Source: Natranaerovirga pectinivora (GTDB lineage: Bacteria > Bacillota > Clostridia > Lachnospirales > DSM-24629). Taken from it: a DNA stretch of 64,000 nucleotides. Positions 26,210 through 36,166 of the stretch are shown piece after piece (the stretch's first letter is position 1; every line of letters begins with the position of its first letter). A model generated the notes under the pieces. It was not told the DNA's origin. It did not search any database and worked only from the letters and a program-made list of their open reading frames with translations. The position numbers and the translations under genes were made by a program. The stretch covers positions 1-64,000 of the forward strand of contig NZ_SMAL01000005.1 of NCBI RefSeq assembly GCF_004342165.1, given 5' to 3'.

Positions 26210-26522
26210 TGCAATTATCCCCCTTAAATAATAATTAAGATTAATTACATTGTACTTAATTAAGTGATCTAATACAATAAAAGACTTAAAATTTTGTTAT
26301 TAACTTGTGTTAAATCTCACCTTGAGATTAATTTTATAAAACATCACTTCTGATAAAACTGTAACCGAGCATATATTTTCTTGAGTTTTCTTTTTAATTT
26401 TAATACACATTTAATGAATTAATTACCTTTAAGAAATAAATAATTTATAAGATTATGTATAAATGTACCACCATTTGGAGTAGGTATTACTATAATTACT
26501 AGCTGAAATTAAGATTATAAAT
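26210..26522. other. AT-rich intergenic interval
   Basis: No gene. It probably holds the promoter of the NERD gene. No repeat or spacer-like sequence is present before the terminator at 26523. Confidence 0.4.
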
Positions 26523-26554
26523 AAAAAGGCCAAATTCAATGAAGAACTTGGCTT
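26523..26554 (-). terminator. Likely terminator of the CRISPR precursor RNA
   Basis: On the minus strand GCCAAGTTC-TTCATT-GAATTTGGC is followed by CTTTTTATTT. It lies about 190 bases beyond the trailer end of the array in the direction of transcription, with no gene between. Confidence 0.65.
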
Positions 26555-26739
26555 ATTTGCTCAACTAAGAAAAATATTTAAACTGTATTTATTCTTCTTT
26601 TCTCTAAAATTTATAATCTCGATTTAGACGCTAAACTTGTTTTATTCTGAAATCCACACTTATTTTTTATATATTTTTCTTTGCTGATATGATTTATAAA
26701 GTGATCTGATATATAGTTTTCATTACATTGGTATGAGCG

Positions 26740-29350
26740 GCTTGACCACCATATGAAATTACACCATTCTCAAACGTTCTTCTGTCATATCTTTACCCTT
26801 ATTCAGCTTGACCACCATATGAAATTACACCATTCTCAAACTATACCCCTAAAGATAAATAAGCTATAATTGCTTGACCACCATATGAAATTACACCATT
26901 CTCAAACTAGCACAAATAGTTATTGCAGCACGACCAGGCTTGACCACCATATGAAATTACACCATTCTCAAACGTTTCGTTATCTTTTCTTACTGATGGA
27001 TTCGCTTGACCACCATATGAAATTACACCATTCTCAAACTCTGGTTTATGAATATCATATCCAAAAGGGGCTTGACCACCATATGAAATTACACCATTCT
27101 CAAACGACAAGTGTTTCTCCATTCTTCTATCTTTGCTTGACCACCATATGAAATTACACCATTCTCAAACAAACCAGATCTCAACAATCTGGATTCGTAG
27201 GCTTGACCACCATATGAAATTACACCATTCTCAAACGATTAACATATAGTTATAGATTGTGTCAAGAGCTTGACCACCATATGAAATTACACCATTCTCA
27301 AACCTGAAAGTGACGATAATGAAAGTACATTTTGCTTGACCACCATATGAAATTACACCATTCTCAAACGAGAGTGAATCAGTGGTGGAAATAGAGATTG
27401 CTTGACCACCATATGAAATTACACCATTCTCAAACGCTTGTTGCTCTGCTAAAAGCTCAGCAAACGCTTGACCACCATATGAAATTACACCATTCTCAAA
27501 CAGTAGGTGATGTGATGGCGAAGGGATTAAAGCTTGACCACCATATGAAATTACACCATTCTCAAACTGAGTTATTGTGTCGATATTTGTTATTATAGCT
27601 TGACCACCATATGAAATTACACCATTCTCAAACGATGCAACTAACTTCAAAGAGGGCATAACCGCTTGACCACCATATGAAATTACACCATTCTCAAACA
27701 CATCCATATCTTTCTCGGTGTCATAACTAGCTTGACCACCATATGAAATTACACCATTCTCAAACCTTCAATGCTTAGTTCCTTTAACAAACAATGCTTG
27801 ACCACCATATGAAATTACACCATTCTCAAACAATATTAGTTTTTACTAATCCATCTGTATAGCTTGACCACCATATGAAATTACACCATTCTCAAACTGA
27901 TCTTAAAAATTATATTAAAAATATGAAGCTTGACCACCATATGAAATTACACCATTCTCAAACTTCATAATCTTCTTGCAAGAAATCGTTCCAGCTTGAC
28001 CACCATATGAAATTACACCATTCTCAAACCAACCACAGCCGGTCTATATATGGTCTACTGCTTGACCACCATATGAAATTACACCATTCTCAAACATATT
28101 TGAGTGGCATACTAGGTTTTTAGCAGCTTGACCACCATATGAAATTACACCATTCTCAAACGGTAAGGTACAAGAAAGTTATATATATTCCGCTTGACCA
28201 CCATATGAAATTACACCATTCTCAAACATTAGAATTATATAGAATTTATAATCCTAAGCTTGACCACCATATGAAATTACACCATTCTCAAACCACTTTT
28301 TCTACACTATAATCTATTCCTTTGCTTGACCACCATATGAAATTACACCATTCTCAAACCTCTAACATCTTCTTCCCCAATATGAGAAAGCTTGACCACC
28401 ATATGAAATTACACCATTCTCAAACCTACACATAATTTATTATCAAACTTACCAGGCTTGACCACCATATGAAATTACACCATTCTCAAACGATGAAATT
28501 TACAGATTAGTCAATTTATCAAGCTTGACCACCATATGAAATTACACCATTCTCAAACAATGAGGACAAAGTTAATAAAAACGATGTAAGCTTGACCACC
28601 ATATGAAATTACACCATTCTCAAACCATTACATTATTTACTATATCTATCTCTTCGCTTGACCACCATATGAAATTACACCATTCTCAAACTGCATATAA
28701 CAATGAAACATTAAATTCAAAGCTTGACCACCATATGAAATTACACCATTCTCAAACAATAAAGGTAGTGATCTTATAGTATCAGTAGCTTGACCACCAT
28801 ATGAAATTACACCATTCTCAAACGGTAGACCATACATATATAGGCTGCGGTTGGCTTGACCACCATATGAAATTACACCATTCTCAAACATGGATTAGAA
28901 GATTATGCCTGGTTTTTAAGCTTGACCACCATATGAAATTACACCATTCTCAAACCTTCATCATTAGGATATATTAGATTATAAGCTTGACCACCATATG
29001 AAATTACACCATTCTCAAACATAAACATACGTATTTTTTTAAAGAAAATCGCTTGACCACCATATGAAATTACACCATTCTCAAACACTATATGAGATTG
29101 AAAAGATTATTTCCAAGCTTGACCACCATATGAAATTACACCATTCTCAAACGTAAGTATTAATTTAGACGAAAGTACTTATGCTTGACCACCATATGAA
29201 ATTACACCATTCTCAAACAACATTAACAGTTCCAAATGTATTGGCTGAGCTTGACCACCATATGAAATTACACCATTCTCAAACCGAGTTCCCCCTGGCT
29301 GAACTGAAAATTTAGCTTGACCACCATATGAAATTACACCATTCTCAAAC
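26740..29350 (-). CRISPR. Type II-A CRISPR array, 40 repeats and 39 spacers
   Basis: Forty copies of a 36-base repeat start at 26740 and end at 29350. In crRNA sense (minus strand) the repeat begins GTTTGAGAATGGTG and ends CATATGGTGGTCAAGC. Spacers are 30 bases except two of 29 (after the repeats at 27070 and 28920) and three of 31 (after 27201, 28456 and 28523). By eye all repeats are identical, including the trailer-end copy. The leader side is at 29351, next to csn2; the leader end ATTTGAG matches the type II-A leader anchor, so the newest spacer is at 29285-29314. Confidence 0.98.
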
Positions 29351-29404
29351 CTCAAATGTTAGCGCCACCACAACGCCGTAATTTCATATAGTGGTATTAT
29401 TATA
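29351..29404 (-). promoter_or_regulatory. CRISPR leader with anchor site, promoter and anti-repeat
   Basis: Only 54 bases separate csn2 from the first repeat. ATTTGAG directly abuts the repeat (29351-29357), the known type II-A leader-anchoring sequence read by the Cas1-Cas2 integration complex. TATAAT (29404-29399) is the probable -10 box, with a weak -35 inside the csn2 end. From there to the repeat the leader RNA would carry ACCACTATATGAAATTAC (29395-29378), complementary to 18 bases of the repeat with one G-U pair. Confidence 0.75.
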
Positions 29405-30070
29405 CTATATTTCACATAAATCTTCATCAATTATATAGGAAATTTCTCTGCAATCTATTGATTCCATTAATTTACTTTGTATTATTACAAATCTAGTTTT
29501 GTTAAGTAGAAGCTTATTATAGATTTGAATAACTTCATCATCCGCAAAAAACTCTCTTAAGTTAACAAATACAAATATCTTTGTATCCATAAATTTTTCT
29601 GATATAGTAATATACTCTAATAACCTTTCCGTGATATTCTTACTACTATCATCAATTTCAATAGATACTCCCTTAAAAATATCAACTGGATCAATATTGT
29701 CAATCTGAACCAAGTCAAGTTCCTCATCAAAAAGTAGCTCCTGAACATATTCTGTAATACACTCTGATATCCTGCAGTAACTATCATACTCTTCCAAAGA
29801 CTTGCTTTTTAGAAGATTATATAACTTGTTTAATATTTTTTTATCATTCAGATTAATATTGATGTAATCATTAACAATATCAACGTGCTTTGAAAATTTT
29901 ATCTCCTGATTATTATCTGAAAAAACCAAATCACCAGAATTACCTGCAATTTGCTCATATATATCTAAAACAACATTTCTATACATTGGCTTGTTCTCAA
30001 TTACTATAACAGGAATTATATTTTCATCAAATTCAATTTGCCTAGCCCAATTTATACTAACTAGTTTTAT
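29405..30070 (-). CDS. csn2: Csn2, type II-A adaptation protein, non-ATG start
   Basis: Csn2 forms a ring that binds DNA ends and is needed for spacer uptake in type II-A systems. The only ATG gives 193 residues from MYRNVVLDIYEQI (29986). Upstream of it the frame stays open with KLVSINWARQIEFDENIIPV, the normal beginning of the protein, so full length is about 221 residues, the usual Csn2 size. The codon before KLV is ATA (30070-30068), preceded by ATT; both overlap the cas2 stop. A GAGAGG site lies about nine bases upstream. Either a rare start is used by coupling, or the ATG was lost. Confidence 0.85.
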   Translation of the reverse strand: MKLVSINWARQIEFDENIIPVIVIENKPMYRNVVLDIYEQIAGNSGDLVFSDNNQEIKFSKHVDIVNDYININLNDKKILNKLYNLLKSKSLEEYDSYCRISECITEYVQELLFDEELDLVQIDNIDPVDIFKGVSIEIDDSSKNITERLLEYITISEKFMDTKIFVFVNLREFFADDEVIQIYNKLLLNKTRFVIIQSKLMESIDCREISYIIDEDLCEI

Positions 30071-30387
30071 AATACCACCAGCCTCTCATCCGTACTAAGT
30101 ACCGTTGATTGTATTTCTCCAACCACAATTTCTATTTTTGAATATTGCTTTTCAGTGATTGCTAACATTTGTACTAATCCTACTTCTGGTTTATTTTTCC
30201 TCACATTCTCCATGATATTTCTACATACGGTCTGATTTAATGCCAATTTTGTATAAACAGATTCTTGCATCATCATAAAACCATTTTTAATTAAGAATTT
30301 ACGAAATTGTGTATAAGCTCTAATTTCACTTGAACTTCCAACTGGAAGATCATATAATACCATAACCCTCATAAATCTATAACTCAT
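30067..30387 (-). CDS. cas2: Cas2
   Basis: 106 residues with the Cas2 ferredoxin-like fold: first strand RFMRVMVLYDLPVGS with the conserved Asp, helix YTQFRKFLIKNGF, then MMQESVYTKLAL and a last strand KIEIVVGEIQ. Cas2 dimerises and bridges two Cas1 dimers in the spacer-integration complex. It overlaps cas1 upstream by 11 bases and its stop overlaps the csn2 start region, so the three adaptation genes are coupled. Confidence 0.95.
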   Translation of the reverse strand: MSYRFMRVMVLYDLPVGSSSEIRAYTQFRKFLIKNGFMMMQESVYTKLALNQTVCRNIMENVRKNKPEVGLVQMLAITEKQYSKIEIVVGEIQSTVLSTDERLVVL

Positions 30388-31252
30388 TTCGGTAAAACCT
30401 GATCAAGGCAATATCATTATAGTTAAGGGCATCGAATATGCTTTTTGTGTATTGAGATATAGTATTTGCAACATTACTCCTTGCTTTATCAATAATAATA
30501 CTCTTATTCAAAACATTAACTAGTTCCAATTTCTCTGATAATTCAAATTTGTTCAAATCCATATCTACCACCTTTCTATCAATTAGTATTCTAAAGGGTT
30601 CCATTAAATCAGATGCCAGATTAAATTGATTAAACATATTGTTATGAAATAGTCCTAGTTGTGTCATATATCCATTTGCTACTATTTCTCGTGCGAACGC
30701 AGAAAGTATAATACTATATCCATAATTCAATGCAGCATTTGTTGTATTCTCATCCGCCCTAGTGAACTTTTTACCAAATAAGGCATTAAAGTATACTTTT
30801 GCAGCATGCCCTTCCCTGTTGGTCTTATCATTCGTTTCAATATGCTCTACATACTCTTCTAGCAACAAATATTCCTCAAGTCCTCTTTCTCTAAGATGTT
30901 CTGATTGTTTTTTTACTTTTTCCCTGACAATTTGTGTCCAAACTTCCGATTTAATATCTATACTCCACTCTATTTGATTTCGATATTTCACACTAGTATC
31001 ATGTGAGCCATAGTATGATACCAGCTCAGATGATGGGTTTCTTTTTTCATTGCAAAATATTACTTTTACCTTTTTCTTTGTTAATTCTGAGAGCAAAGCA
31101 ACAGTTATAGAAACAGCTGTAGATTCAATAATGACCATATATATTTCATTTATAAATATTCTTGTTATTTCGTGGTCATTTCTTACTGTCATATAATTCA
31201 TTTTGAAATCTAGCTTTGCTCTATTTGAAATAACAATTGTTCGCCAGCTCAT
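30377..31252 (-). CDS. cas1: Cas1 integrase
   Basis: 291 residues, the normal size for type II Cas1. N-terminal beta domain (MSWRTIVISNRAKLDFKMNY, IFINEIYMVIIESTAVSIT); helical catalytic domain with GHAAKVYFNALFGKKF (metal Glu side), LGLFHNNMFNQFNLASDLMEPFR (conserved His and Asp/Glu) and a final basic helix. It inserts prespacers at the leader end of the array with Cas2, guided in type II-A by Cas9, Csn2 and tracrRNA. The ATG overlaps the cas9 stop by four bases. Confidence 0.96.
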   Translation of the reverse strand: MSWRTIVISNRAKLDFKMNYMTVRNDHEITRIFINEIYMVIIESTAVSITVALLSELTKKKVKVIFCNEKRNPSSELVSYYGSHDTSVKYRNQIEWSIDIKSEVWTQIVREKVKKQSEHLRERGLEEYLLLEEYVEHIETNDKTNREGHAAKVYFNALFGKKFTRADENTTNAALNYGYSIILSAFAREIVANGYMTQLGLFHNNMFNQFNLASDLMEPFRILIDRKVVDMDLNKFELSEKLELVNVLNKSIIIDKARSNVANTISQYTKSIFDALNYNDIALIRFYRNEL

Positions 31253-34200
31253 AATTGAGAAAGCAGGTCTAAACTATTTTCAAATAGACCGGTAATGGAT
31301 TGATTAATAAGTTTAAACTCCTTTACATCAGCTAGATTAAATCCTAGCTTTCTTCTTCCAATCCCAAATCCAAGAGGCTTAAAGTCATATGTTGAAGTTT
31401 TATTGGTTAACAAATTTAGTAGATTAAGCAACATCTTGATCTGTTCTTCAACTACAAGGTCGCAAAATTTATTTCGCATTTTAGCATCATTAAATACATC
31501 ATATTTATTATTTGTTGATTGAACATAGATATTTGAATTTAATTTATTAACCAATGCATCATATAATTTATAATTATTTTCTTTCGTAATATCATCTGAG
31601 AATTTTTCAGCTTTAAGATCTTTATTTTCTTTTTGATTGTTTATAAATTTAAAGATTTCCTTTATATATCTTTCCTCATCTTCACCTAAAAGTAATTGGA
31701 TTGCATTATCTGCACAAAAGTTTTCTCCTGTCCTTCCACCTACATAGTAATAAAATCCATTATATTTAATTAAAGAACCTATTCGCAGCTTAACATTAAT
31801 GATTTTGAAGTTTTCAATTGTTTCACCTGATTTAGTAGGAACCTGACTGAAAATATATTCTGTAAATCCTTCTACCGATTTCACATTATTTGCCAAGTAC
31901 ACAGGAACTCCTGTAAGTCTACTAATACTTTTCCTTGCTCCTTTTTTATTTATAATATCACAGGAATATGGAATTAGGTAGGCTATCTTTATGGATGTAT
32001 AACCCCCATATTTTGTCACATCAGCTAGTCGCAGATCCCCTGTCTTACTTCCCATATAAGAATGTGCTTTGGAATCTCCCTTTTTATGCAAAGTCAAATC
32101 AAATAATTGTCCCTTTTGCTCAGTAGGTCTTCTTGTTACTCGTACATCATTACTTTTCATTTGATAATCAACCATTTTCTTACTGTCACCATTTCTGCCA
32201 TCCCATGCAATGTAACCATCTCTCTTTATTAAGAAATCATACATTCTGCTAAGATTGTATTCTCTGAATCCTGCTTCTTTAACAAAATTAGCTGGTGATC
32301 GAGTAAATTTAGTATCAAATACATTTCCTACAACTATATTTAAATAGGCATCTTTGGCATGATGAAGATCATTTATATCTCTTACTTTTATAAATTTCAT
32401 ATCATTTCTAAAAGCAGATACATTTTCTGCTTTAACATATATAATATGCGAATCCAAATATAACCTTTGCATTATTTCTGCAACAGCCTTTGTTGACTGA
32501 CTTGTTTCTATAAGTTGCCTAGCTATAAAATCTGCAAGCTCATTTGTTCCAAACTCTTCTTTTCTTACTAATCGTTCATATTTTCTGGTTGATATGAAAC
32601 CTTTTTGATATAAGTAATCCCAAGTCTTTTTCATTTTAGCTTGAATTGCAGGATTTATTGGATAGTTATCACTTTTTTCATTATTAATCACTCTCTTTAC
32701 AAGTACTAGATTATCGAAGCTATCATCCTTTGTTTTTGATCTTGGATAAATATGATCTATGTCATAGTCCTCACCAGACATCAACTTATCAAGATTAATT
32801 TTCTCACCTGTATATAAACATTTACCCATTTGAAGATAATATAAATATAGTTTTTTACTTCTCAATTGACCATCACTCCGACCTTGTATTTCTTTCGGCC
32901 AATCTATTACTTCATCTTTACATGATGAATATAGCTCTAATAATTTTTTCTTTCTTGTATCTGTGCGCTTCTTATTAGCTTTATTGCTTCTAACTGTTTC
33001 TATGAATATTTTTTCAGGCTCTCTACTCATTATTTTTTTGATTTCTTCCATAATGAGAATTGACTGCCAAATCATTCTTTTTACTCCAGGTGAAACATAA
33101 AGTTCATCAAGCATTTCATGTGATATTTCTTCATTAGGATTTATTAATAAATCATTTATTTCCTTTATTTGTTTGATATAGTCATATTTATTACTTAATA
33201 ATTGCATTAGATTATTTGTCGTGTTTCTCATAGCGTTAATAACATTTCCAACTTCACCAGTTGAGTAATCTGTAAACTCATCACATATAATTTCTGTAAG
33301 AAATTCTTTAGATAATCTTCCCCATTCCTTATATCTTAGCTTGCATATTTTATTAATCTGTGAGGAAGTCAGTTTGTCAGCATAGTTATCTTTTATCCTT
33401 TTTTTAATGGAATTGTGTTCGTTAGCATATAAAGTTATCCATTTAATAATATCTTCAACCATTTCATAGTTAAATTTTTCACCCAAAACAGATTTAAAAT
33501 CTCTATATGATTTTAAATCTGCCTTAACTTCATCATCTATTCCTGTAATTGTTGCATTACCTTCGCACTCGCCTTCACATTTCAAAAATTCAAGAATTTT
33601 TTTTACTGTTACTTTTCCTTTTTTATCTGTATCCTTAAATAGACTATCAATCATTTTATTTCTTGTAGATACAGAAACCTTCTCTCCATTGCAGCGAATA
33701 TTATTAAGTTCATTAAGCAAAGTATATTCGCTATAAAGCAAAGAACTCTTTGGAATTACATCTTTTCCCCTAAGATATGTACATTTGTTAGTCATCTTCC
33801 TTATAAAATTATCATGACTTGCCTCTAAATCAATTATATCATCAAAATTCCAAGGTGTAATTTTTTCATCACTATTTTTTACAGCCCATGCAAATCCATT
33901 TTTCTTTCCTGCATGATACGTGTTTATTGGCCCAACATAATACGGAATTCTAAATGTCATAATCTTCATAATTTTATCCTTTACACTTAACTTTCCATCT
34001 GTTTGATTTAAAAAATCTAAATAACCTGATGCATTATCTAAAATAAGTTTTAATTCTTCTTGATGTATTTGGTATGGAATTACTCCATTTTCTTTCACTC
34101 TCTGTAAAGGCAAGTATTTATCCAAACTAATTTCTTCAAGAATATATTCTTTTACTGGACTATCTTCTACTTTTTCTAATAGGGCTTTTAATGTTTTATA

Positions 34201-35307
34201 AAAGTCTTCACGACTACATTTTTTATCTCCATCCCCTATATAATTCTTATAATTTGTACTATTTGAATCTTTTTCTGAAAATAATCTTTTATATTCCTCT
34301 TGTGAATAAGCTTTTATTATTTTCTTTAGTGTGGTAAGTTCTTCTTTATGTTTTTGATATAATTCCACTTTTGATTCAGAAAGACTAAGCTCTGCTTTCT
34401 TTATGCCATTTAATAATACAGTGTCATATATTTTTTTAAGATTGTCTATAAGCACGATTCTATCTTCTAATACTTCTTCATATAAGTGTCTAACTTCATC
34501 ATAGACTTTATCACTAAAAGAAATTTTAACAACATCATTTTCAAGTTCTTTATATTCAGGATTTCCAAATACCTTCTCTAAAGATTCTTTTGTACCTATT
34601 GCGAGTCCAAATATACTTTCTAGCTGTTTTGATTTTCCAAATAGATATTTTAACTTCTTTTTCTTATCCGTCTTTGTTAATCTTTCATTTAAGATAACAT
34701 CCTTAATTTTACTTACTAGTTCCACTGTTACCTCAATTCCATTTGTATCGACATCATTATTATCAAAAACTTCATGTATACTTTCGTCTAAAGATGATGA
34801 TGTATCAAACTTATCTCCTTGATATAGGAAATGACCTCTATTCTTTAGAATATGGTGGATAGCTAAATATATAAGACGAATATCATACTCTTTTTCCCCT
34901 TTTATCAACGCTGCTCTTAAATGAAATATTGTTGGGAATTCACTATAATAGTCTTTATCGTTATATTTATCTCCAATAAATAGCGTATGTTTTTCAACAA
35001 CAGTCTTATCTTCCATATAAAATTTACTGTCTTCCAATCTTTGATAAAACCCTGGATCCACTTTGCAAATTTCTTCTGCCATTAACTCTTGAAACAAGTC
35101 TATTCTTGCATTTCTACGTTGCAACCTTCTTCTAGATGTTCTGCTCACCCTTCTGCTTTCAGCAGTCTCAGCCTCATCAAATAGCCTTACACCCCACATT
35201 TTATGACCATTACATTTATATAATTTATACTTATCATCTGTAACAGCCCAGCCTACTGAATTAGTTCCAATATCAAGTCCAACATAGTATCTCTCGTTTT
35301 TTTTCAT
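31249..35307 (-). CDS. cas9: Cas9, type II-A RNA-guided nuclease, intact
   Basis: 1352 residues, close to the size of Streptococcus pyogenes Cas9. RuvC-I YYVGLDIGTNSVGWAV (Asp12); arginine-rich bridge helix about 49-75; REC lobe to about 750; RuvC-II KIFIETVRSNK (Glu770); HNH DYDIDHIYPRSKTKDDS (Asp851-His852); RuvC-III DLHHAKDAYLN (His983, Asp986, the same numbers as in S. pyogenes Cas9). All catalytic residues are present. The C-terminal region, from about 1100, should read the PAM, which cannot be predicted here. The start is set by GGGGAG nine bases upstream. First gene of cas9-cas1-cas2-csn2. Confidence 0.98.
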   Translation of the reverse strand: MKKNERYYVGLDIGTNSVGWAVTDDKYKLYKCNGHKMWGVRLFDEAETAESRRVSRTSRRRLQRRNARIDLFQELMAEEICKVDPGFYQRLEDSKFYMEDKTVVEKHTLFIGDKYNDKDYYSEFPTIFHLRAALIKGEKEYDIRLIYLAIHHILKNRGHFLYQGDKFDTSSSLDESIHEVFDNNDVDTNGIEVTVELVSKIKDVILNERLTKTDKKKKLKYLFGKSKQLESIFGLAIGTKESLEKVFGNPEYKELENDVVKISFSDKVYDEVRHLYEEVLEDRIVLIDNLKKIYDTVLLNGIKKAELSLSESKVELYQKHKEELTTLKKIIKAYSQEEYKRLFSEKDSNSTNYKNYIGDGDKKCSREDFYKTLKALLEKVEDSPVKEYILEEISLDKYLPLQRVKENGVIPYQIHQEELKLILDNASGYLDFLNQTDGKLSVKDKIMKIMTFRIPYYVGPINTYHAGKKNGFAWAVKNSDEKITPWNFDDIIDLEASHDNFIRKMTNKCTYLRGKDVIPKSSLLYSEYTLLNELNNIRCNGEKVSVSTRNKMIDSLFKDTDKKGKVTVKKILEFLKCEGECEGNATITGIDDEVKADLKSYRDFKSVLGEKFNYEMVEDIIKWITLYANEHNSIKKRIKDNYADKLTSSQINKICKLRYKEWGRLSKEFLTEIICDEFTDYSTGEVGNVINAMRNTTNNLMQLLSNKYDYIKQIKEINDLLINPNEEISHEMLDELYVSPGVKRMIWQSILIMEEIKKIMSREPEKIFIETVRSNKANKKRTDTRKKKLLELYSSCKDEVIDWPKEIQGRSDGQLRSKKLYLYYLQMGKCLYTGEKINLDKLMSGEDYDIDHIYPRSKTKDDSFDNLVLVKRVINNEKSDNYPINPAIQAKMKKTWDYLYQKGFISTRKYERLVRKEEFGTNELADFIARQLIETSQSTKAVAEIMQRLYLDSHIIYVKAENVSAFRNDMKFIKVRDINDLHHAKDAYLNIVVGNVFDTKFTRSPANFVKEAGFREYNLSRMYDFLIKRDGYIAWDGRNGDSKKMVDYQMKSNDVRVTRRPTEQKGQLFDLTLHKKGDSKAHSYMGSKTGDLRLADVTKYGGYTSIKIAYLIPYSCDIINKKGARKSISRLTGVPVYLANNVKSVEGFTEYIFSQVPTKSGETIENFKIINVKLRIGSLIKYNGFYYYVGGRTGENFCADNAIQLLLGEDEERYIKEIFKFINNQKENKDLKAEKFSDDITKENNYKLYDALVNKLNSNIYVQSTNNKYDVFNDAKMRNKFCDLVVEEQIKMLLNLLNLLTNKTSTYDFKPLGFGIGRRKLGFNLADVKEFKLINQSITGLFENSLDLLSQL

Positions 35308-35308
35308 C

Positions 35309-35337
35309 TTGACAAACTCCCCATCTTAGGTTATTAT
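35309..35337 (+). promoter_or_regulatory. tracrRNA promoter, lying over the cas9 translation start
   Basis: TTGACA (35309-35314), 17 bases, TATTAT (35332-35337): a near-consensus sigma-A promoter pointing away from cas9. The -35 box sits between the cas9 start codon and its ribosome site (35317-35322). The predicted start of the RNA is near 35344. Confidence 0.85.
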
Positions 35338-35343
35338 TACTTT

Positions 35344-35440
35344 ATCTCAAAGGTTGACCACCATATGAGATTACACCATAAGTTCAAATAAAAATTTATT
35401 CAAATCGCCTCAAGGCCGCCCGATGTAGGGCATTTTTTTT
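35344..35440 (+). ncRNA. tracrRNA, about 97 bases
   Basis: The anti-repeat (about 35353-35389) pairs with almost the whole CRISPR repeat: TTGACCACCATATGAGATTA matches the repeat 3' half with one G-U change, CACCAT continues the stem, and TTCAAAT pairs with the repeat 5' end after a bulge. An AATAAA/TTTATT hairpin follows, then a small nexus-like hairpin GCC-TCAA-GGC, then GCCC-GATGTA-GGGC followed by eight T residues as terminator (35418-35440). It guides RNase III processing of precursor crRNA and is part of the Cas9 guide. It is divergent from cas9. Confidence 0.93.
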
Positions 35441-36166
35441 ACATTTTTTTATCACTCACAACCTTATTTTAAGTTTTTTTCATTTAGATAGTAGTTATTA
35501 CCTAATTTCTGATTATACAATATAGCGATAGTTATATAAATTACTCCCATAACTCACATATAATTTTAATTAAGTGAAGTTTTTTTATTAAATATGTATA
35601 CATTAAAAACTTAGATAATTCTATTGTAACAAATACTAGCAAATAAACAAGCAATTCTTTCTATTTTTATTATACAATCAATTAAATATAATTATATGTT
35701 ATAACGATAATAATAGGAAAACAACCAAGATTTATCTTAGCTGTTTTCCTATTATTATTTTCATAGATTTCTTTTATATATCTACTAGCTTTTTGACCCC
35801 TTATTGCGTGATAGTAACTTTCACCTCTTTAAAGAACAATTTCACGAGAATTACCTAGTTTCATTTTTATTTTTATTTAAAATTTATAAAAATTATATTA
35901 TTTAATTAGCATATCTTGCAGTATTTCTAAGTGTTATACTTTCTTAAGGTCTTAAACTTTCCAATATATGTATATACTTTTTATTGTTAAACCAGCAACA
36001 CGCTGTTTTAACGTGCAAGTCCAGGGAAATATAATTTTTTTACTTACTCAATTCTGCCTAAAACTTACTACCCCCGGGGGTCTAACTTCATCAACTCTCC
36101 CATCATTTATTTAGGGTTGGGTGAATACCCTGTTCCCTTGTCACTAAGTTCTTTTTTATTGTTAAT
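35441..36166. other. Gene-free interval upstream of cas9
   Basis: No gene in 726 bases. A TATAAT on the minus strand (35517-35512) is a candidate cas9 promoter; a transcript from it would run antisense through the tracrRNA. A 17-base perfect inverted repeat with arms at 35707-35723 and 35742-35758 is probably a terminator between the CoiA-like gene and the cas operon. A short palindrome ACCCCCGGGGGT (36070-36081) and a copy of the 1118 motif (36126-36143) lie near 36.1 kb. Confidence 0.55.

Noticed and set aside
26870-28891. Several open frames with repeated peptide units (DHHMKLHHSQT on plus, FENGVISYGGQA on minus)
   Set aside because: They are translations of the CRISPR repeats; the 66-base period keeps frames open. 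No ribosome sites.
26776-29314. Spacer matches to genes in this window, including a possible recombinase-like peptide from the spacer at 27040-27069
   Set aside because: No match found by eye, and a ten-residue resemblance is not evidence. A BLAST of all spacers against the genome and phage databases would decide.
35353-35389. Isolated degenerate CRISPR repeat upstream of cas9
   Set aside because: It is better explained as the tracrRNA anti-repeat: promoter, nexus-like hairpin and terminator follow in the right order and direction.
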